From Hyphomicrobium sp. (GTDB lineage: Bacteria > Pseudomonadota > Alphaproteobacteria > Rhizobiales > Hyphomicrobiaceae): 10,009 nt of DNA. The stretch is from positions 1 to 10,009 of the forward strand of contig JAUVPN010000070.1 of assembly GCA_030598645.1 (NCBI GenBank), written 5' to 3'. Shown here in pieces: positions 6,504 through 10,009 of this stretch. Position 1 is the first letter of the stretch. Each line of letters begins with the position of its first letter. The notes below the pieces were generated by a model that did no database searches, was not told the origin of the DNA, and was given only the letters and a program-made list of their open reading frames with translations. A program made the translations under genes and the position numbers.

Positions 6504-6528
6504 GAAAATGCTTTTTAAGGCAATTTTC
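6504..6528. repeat. AT-rich inverted repeat upstream of the XRE promoter
   Basis: On the plus strand GAAAATGC (6504-6511) and GCAATTTTC (6520-6528) are inverted copies apart from one extra base, with an 8-base spacer. The repeat is centred about 37 bp before the predicted start of the XRE transcript. No U-tract follows on either strand, so it is unlikely to be a terminator. Confidence 0.35.
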
Positions 6529-6598
6529 GGATTGGGCCTACTGTTCAACCTTTATGAGGACGCCGCGCATTGTCCGAAGAAACCGGTCCTTCGCCCGC

Positions 6599-8332
6599 TT
6601 AGCTCAATTTTCCGGGCAGAAACAACAGAGCAAGCATTGAGAGGAAGAGGACAAGACAGACAAAAGTCCAATCCCCAAACCTCGCGTAAGGCGGCGGGTC
6701 AACCGCTAAGGGAATTTCACTATCGATTACGTTGCGTTCGTTCAGATCCAGCTTAGCAACTATACGACCGCGACCGTCGACCACAGCAGAGATGCCGTTA
6801 TTCGCCGCGCGTATGAGAGGCAAGCCCTCCTCGACTGCCCGCACTCGCGCCTGGTGAAAGTGTTGTGACGGCCCCGTCGTGTTTCCAAACCAGCCGTCGT
6901 TGGTAACGTTTATCAATAGACCCGGCCTTTGGCCCCCCTGAATAACTGCTCCGGGAAAGATCGCCTCGTAGCATATGAGGCCCGCCGTGGGCGGTAGCCC
7001 GACAATCGAGAGCAGAGGGCGGGGCGTCGCGCCGACTGAAAAGCCGCCGCGCCAGCGCGTGAGTTGCTCCAATCCAATGCTCTCGAGCACTGTTTGGAAT
7101 GGCAAGTATTCTCCGAATGGCACGAGATGGATCTTGTCGTAGATGGACTGAAGGCGTCCATCTTGCTCAAAAACCATAAGGCTGTTGTAGCCGCGTCTTG
7201 GGCCGCCAGTACCGCTAACACCGCGACGCTTCAATCTTAAAGCGCCGGAAATGAGCCGCGTGTCTTTCGGCAGCAATTGCCCAATTGCAACGAGCGCTTC
7301 AGGGTGCTCAAGCGGCAAGAAAGGCATCGCCGCTTCCGGCCAGATGAGATGCGTGATCCCCGCGAGATCGTCCTTGTTGCCCAACGGATCCTGGCGAGAG
7401 AGCACAAGCTGATCGGCGAAAATCGCGCGTTGCTTTGCTGGGTTCCACTTATCGCGTTGCGGCACGCTTGCCTGCACGATTCTAATGCGCGCATCATCGA
7501 CCATGGGCACAGGCGCGCCGCTGAGCTGCCAGAGACCGAACCCATAGAGAAGAACAATAGGAATGCTGCCTAGTGCGGTGCCACGCAAAGCCGCTAGACG
7601 CCGCGGTGCTCCGCTTTCTGCGTCCGCGACTAACACCAACGGGCTAGCGAAAATAAGAACCGTGAGAAGCGTTAGCCCGTAGATGCCAAACACCGCAGCT
7701 GACTGCATCAAGGGCAACGGCCAAGTGAGTGCGTAGCCCAGCACGTTCCAAGGGAAGCCGGTTAGTACGTGTCCGCGCAGCCACTCAGCACCTGAAAACG
7801 CTATGGCGAGAACGATGATCCGCGCTAGGCCTTGCGGCCATGCAATCCGCGCGGTCGCACAGGCGAGTGCCGTAAAGAGCGCTAATCCTGCGGGCATCAA
7901 CGTCACGGCGGCGGGGAGCAACCAAGCAAACTTATCGGCTTCCACAAGAAATGCTTCGCCGATCCAGAAAAGCCCAAAGAAAAAGTAGCCGAAGCCAAAC
8001 CACCATCCAGCGGATGCAGCGCGGAAAATAGGCCGCCTTTCAGCTGCGCTATCGCGCGAAAATATGGCGGCGCGCAACAACATTAGCCTTGGGACTTGCG
8101 CGCCTGCCCCATCAATGAGCCAGACAAGAACCGGCAAAGTGAAAAATAGCACGGGCCAGACGAAGAATGGGGCCATCGATAGCACCGACAGCCCGCCCGC
8201 AACAAAGGCCGTTGCAGCCCGACGCCCGCCGGACAATGAGGATATCGATTGAACGAGCGCACCAAAGCGGTCAGGGGGTGATCGCGTGCACGTTGCAACA
8301 CTTGACTCAGAGACGCTGCGTGACGTCGCCAC
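6599..8332 (-). CDS. lnt: Apolipoprotein N-acyltransferase
   Basis: Lnt adds the third acyl chain to the N-terminal Cys of lipoproteins, using phospholipid donors, in the inner membrane with its catalytic domain in the periplasm. The protein is about 577 residues. Hydrophobic segments occupy roughly 40-270, with at least six membrane spans, and a last span lies near the C-terminus (about 556-574). The nitrilase-type domain between them carries the full catalytic triad: Glu in WPEAAMPF (333), Lys in YDKIHLVPFGEYLP (400) and Cys in ICYEAIFP (454). The start is taken as GTG at 8332, with GAGG 6 nt upstream; a TTG two codons earlier (8338) is also possible. Either start overlaps the corC stop codon or sits 2 bp from it, suggesting translational coupling. 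An N-terminal extension of about 35 residues precedes the first span. The rhizobial homologue is ActA, needed for acid tolerance. Confidence 0.96.
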   Translation of the reverse strand: MATSRSVSESSVATCTRSPPDRFGALVQSISSLSGGRRAATAFVAGGLSVLSMAPFFVWPVLFFTLPVLVWLIDGAGAQVPRLMLLRAAIFSRDSAAERRPIFRAASAGWWFGFGYFFFGLFWIGEAFLVEADKFAWLLPAAVTLMPAGLALFTALACATARIAWPQGLARIIVLAIAFSGAEWLRGHVLTGFPWNVLGYALTWPLPLMQSAAVFGIYGLTLLTVLIFASPLVLVADAESGAPRRLAALRGTALGSIPIVLLYGFGLWQLSGAPVPMVDDARIRIVQASVPQRDKWNPAKQRAIFADQLVLSRQDPLGNKDDLAGITHLIWPEAAMPFLPLEHPEALVAIGQLLPKDTRLISGALRLKRRGVSGTGGPRRGYNSLMVFEQDGRLQSIYDKIHLVPFGEYLPFQTVLESIGLEQLTRWRGGFSVGATPRPLLSIVGLPPTAGLICYEAIFPGAVIQGGQRPGLLINVTNDGWFGNTTGPSQHFHQARVRAVEEGLPLIRAANNGISAVVDGRGRIVAKLDLNERNVIDSEIPLAVDPPPYARFGDWTFVCLVLFLSMLALLFLPGKLS

Positions 8333-8334
8333 CG

Positions 8335-9369
8335 TCAACCTCGCGCCTGATCCGAGCCAGGAGTTTCAGCGGATTTTTCATCACTTGGATTCGGCTGATG
8401 AATCTTGACCTTTTTCAAACGCCGCGCATCCGCCTCTAGAACTTCCAGCTCAAGTCCGCTGGGATGACGCACCAGTTCACCGCGGGCGGGAACCCGCCCT
8501 AACAGGGCAAACATCAGGCCGCCTAAGGTGTCGATATCTTCCTCCTCCTCGGGCTTGAGGAGCTTTAGCCCCAAGTGCTGCTCTAGCTCCCTGATGGGTG
8601 TACGGGCAGAGGCCACAAGACCCAACTTTGGCTCCACCGAGATGTATGCTGCCTCCGCCTCGTCATGCTCGTCTTCAATATCTCCAACAATCTGCTCCAC
8701 GAGATCCTCGATGGTGACTAGACCATCCGTTCCTCCATATTCATCGACGACCAAAGCCATGTGGATACGCGTCGACTGCATGCGTATGAGTAGATTTGTT
8801 GTGGGCATCGAGGGGGGAACATAGAGAACCGGACGACGGATTCGGGAGACTGTTATAGGCCGCGACAGATCTGCGCGGCCGAAATCAAACTGTTGCGCAC
8901 CACCCTGTGAAGGTTTCGCATCTGGCGCATCCTCATCGCCTTGCGATGCTGCTTCGCGCATCAACCAGCGAAACAAATCCTTGATGTGAATCATGCCGCG
9001 CGGGTCGTCGAGCGTTTCGTTGAAGAGCGGAATTCGTGAAACGCCAGCCTCACTGAAAGTGCGCAGCAGCTCTGAAAGGGGCTCGCTTTCCTCAATCGCG
9101 ATTATATCCGAACGGGGGACGATGATGTCCTCGACGCGCAACCCCCCAAATCGCAGCAAACGGCGCAGCATCTCGCGCTCTTCCAAGGTAAAAGCAACAT
9201 CTGTTTCGGGCTGTTCTTTGAGACCAGCCTCAAGAATCTCGCGCAAAGTCTGAGAGCGAAAGCCAATTCGGGTCAGCAACAATGAAAGGAAGCCCGGCGT
9301 GCTTCCAGACTGGGATTTGTCTGGGGCGCTTGGCCAATCGGCCCTCTCCCTGGTGGATTCTGTGCTCAT
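8335..9369 (-). CDS. corC: CorC/HlyC-family CBS-domain protein
   Basis: A 344-residue cytoplasmic protein of the CorC/TlyC group, lacking the CNNM/DUF21 membrane domain of its larger relatives. A CBS pair is visible: CBS1 about 78-137 (VEDIIVPRSDIIAIEESEPL, then GMIHIKDLF) and CBS2 about 172-232 (HMALVVDEYGGTDGLVTIED). A CorC_HlyC (transporter-associated) domain follows at about 240-322, with DIDTLGGLMFALLGRVPARG at 278-297. Between the CBS motifs lies an acidic, Gly/Gln-rich linker (about 140-170). The name comes from a proposed role in Mg/Co efflux, though E. coli CorC (YbeX) is also linked to ribosome metabolism; the function here is not settled. The ATG at 9369 overlaps the ybeY stop as ATGA, and no good Shine-Dalgarno is present, so translation is probably coupled to ybeY. 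It lies between ybeY and lnt, as in E. coli. Confidence 0.94.
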   Translation of the reverse strand: MSTESTRERADWPSAPDKSQSGSTPGFLSLLLTRIGFRSQTLREILEAGLKEQPETDVAFTLEEREMLRRLLRFGGLRVEDIIVPRSDIIAIEESEPLSELLRTFSEAGVSRIPLFNETLDDPRGMIHIKDLFRWLMREAASQGDEDAPDAKPSQGGAQQFDFGRADLSRPITVSRIRRPVLYVPPSMPTTNLLIRMQSTRIHMALVVDEYGGTDGLVTIEDLVEQIVGDIEDEHDEAEAAYISVEPKLGLVASARTPIRELEQHLGLKLLKPEEEEDIDTLGGLMFALLGRVPARGELVRHPSGLELEVLEADARRLKKVKIHQPNPSDEKSAETPGSDQARG

Positions 9370-9950
9370 GGCGCTTTCGTGTGTTCGATTCTGCGGGCGG
9401 AAGCAGACGTTTCGTAAGGATTGGCAATGCCTAAGCGTTCAAGTGTGCGAATTTCGACCGTTTCCATGGCCTGGGCGTCGTCATCGCACTCGTGATCAAA
9501 ACCCAGCAGATGCAAAAGCCCATGCACGATGAGATGTTGCAAATGGTGCCTGAACGGCAGGCCGAGTGCTTCAGCTTCGCGCGCCACCGTTTCCTCGGCA
9601 AGAACGACGTCGCCGAGAAAATTAGCCTCAGGGAGCGAACCACTGGCGGGGAAGGCAAGTACGTTCGTCGACGCCGATTTACCGCGATAGGTTTTATTGA
9701 GGCGGGCCACGTGTTCGTCACAGGAAAGCGCGACACAAGCTTCAAACGTTTTGAGTTCGACTTCATGCGTGGCAGCCAATGCGTCGGCCGCCTGGTTCAC
9801 AGCCTCAACAATCCCAGCCCGAATTGACCAATCACCGGCCTCTTGGACGACGTCAATGCGCAAACGACTCGGAGGCTCCGGATCAGTTGCACCGTGTCCC
9901 TCGTTACACTCGGGGCTTGTGACGTTCGGTGAGGGTGTTGCTGAAGGCAT
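9366..9950 (-). CDS. ybeY: Endoribonuclease/rRNA maturation factor YbeY
   Basis: YbeY is a zinc-dependent protein needed for 16S rRNA 3'-end maturation and 70S quality control. The 194-residue frame contains the metal-binding H-x3-H-x5-H motif in HGLLHLLGFDH (His143, His147, His153) and the conserved LNKTYRGKSASTNVLAFP (84-101). It also carries FLGDVVLAEETV (111-122). Family members are usually nearer 155-170 residues, and the first 29 residues here are Pro/Ser/Glu-rich and unlike the family. The ATG at 9950 lacks a Shine-Dalgarno; a TTG at 9863 would give about 165 residues and start right at the conserved RLRIDVV, so the true start is uncertain. It follows phoH by 14 bp and overlaps corC by 4 bp, matching the ybeZ-ybeY-corC-lnt operon. 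Confidence 0.94.
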   Translation of the reverse strand: MPSATPSPNVTSPECNEGHGATDPEPPSRLRIDVVQEAGDWSIRAGIVEAVNQAADALAATHEVELKTFEACVALSCDEHVARLNKTYRGKSASTNVLAFPASGSLPEANFLGDVVLAEETVAREAEALGLPFRHHLQHLIVHGLLHLLGFDHECDDDAQAMETVEIRTLERLGIANPYETSASARRIEHTKAP

Positions 9951-9964
9951 TGCGGAAATAAGAA

Positions 9965-10009
9965 TTACTGCTGCTTATCGTAGGCATTTACGATATGGGC
10001 CACGAGATC
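9965..10009 (-). CDS. phoH: PhoH-like ATPase (YbeZ), last 14 codons
   Basis: The minus-strand frame entering the window at 10009 reads DLVAHIVNAYDKQQ and stops at TAA (9967-9965). The V-x-H-I-V-x-A-Y-D pattern is typical of the C-terminus of PhoH-family proteins, and the gene belongs immediately upstream of ybeY in this operon. PhoH/YbeZ is a P-loop ATPase linked to RNA metabolism and is a partner of YbeY in E. coli. Only the tail is seen, so the call leans on position as well as sequence. Confidence 0.75.
   Translation of the reverse strand, partial: DLVAHIVNAYDKQQ

Noticed and set aside
6543..6598. Hairpin after lnt (AGGAC...GTCCT with an inner CCG/CGG) as a terminator
   Set aside because: The stem is short with a long interior loop and lacks a U-tract.
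1..10009. A previously undescribed defence, mobile or biosynthetic system
   Set aside because: All eleven genes belong to well-known housekeeping families in a conserved alphaproteobacterial order; no integrase, transposase, toxin, nuclease array or foreign island is visible.

Overview
The window is a conserved housekeeping block from an alphaproteobacterium, most likely of the Rhizobiales/Hyphomicrobiales. The basis is gene order (phoH-ybeY-corC-lnt-XRE regulator-metK-trmB-rimP-nusA-ylxR-infB), the YlxR protein with an L7Ae-like second domain, the alphaproteobacterial IF2 N-terminus and frequent GTG/TTG starts. I cannot name the genus. All eleven genes lie on the minus strand, so transcription runs from high to low coordinates. 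There are no mobile elements, tRNA or rRNA genes, CRISPR arrays or sudden composition changes.

Layout in transcription order. (1) 10009-6599: the last 14 codons of phoH/ybeZ, then ybeY (16S rRNA maturation and quality control), corC (CBS-domain protein) and lnt (apolipoprotein N-acyltransferase). They are packed with 14-bp gaps or 4- to 6-bp overlaps, matching the ybeZ-ybeY-corC-lnt operon of E. coli. (2) 6598-5962: a 184-bp gap with a candidate regulated promoter, then a PhrR-like XRE regulator. In Sinorhizobium the phrR gene also follows the lnt homologue actA. (3) 5961-3853: a 170-bp gap holding a perfect 14-bp palindrome, then metK (S-adenosylmethionine synthetase) and trmB (a SAM-dependent tRNA methyltransferase), so a SAM producer sits beside a SAM consumer. 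(4) 3852-3702: a short leader with a candidate promoter, a strong intrinsic terminator hairpin, and a 25-codon ORF that runs through that hairpin. (5) 3701-1: rimP, nusA, ylxR and the first 208 codons of infB, the classical transcription/translation operon (30S maturation, elongation and antitermination, RNA-binding protein, initiation factor 2).

I found no unknown multi-gene system. The parts worth a second look are regulatory: the promoter-terminator-uORF arrangement ahead of rimP-nusA, which resembles an attenuated, possibly NusA-autoregulated leader; the palindrome between the XRE gene and metK; and the repeat cluster around a perfect TATAAT ahead of the XRE gene. All three rest on sequence pattern alone.
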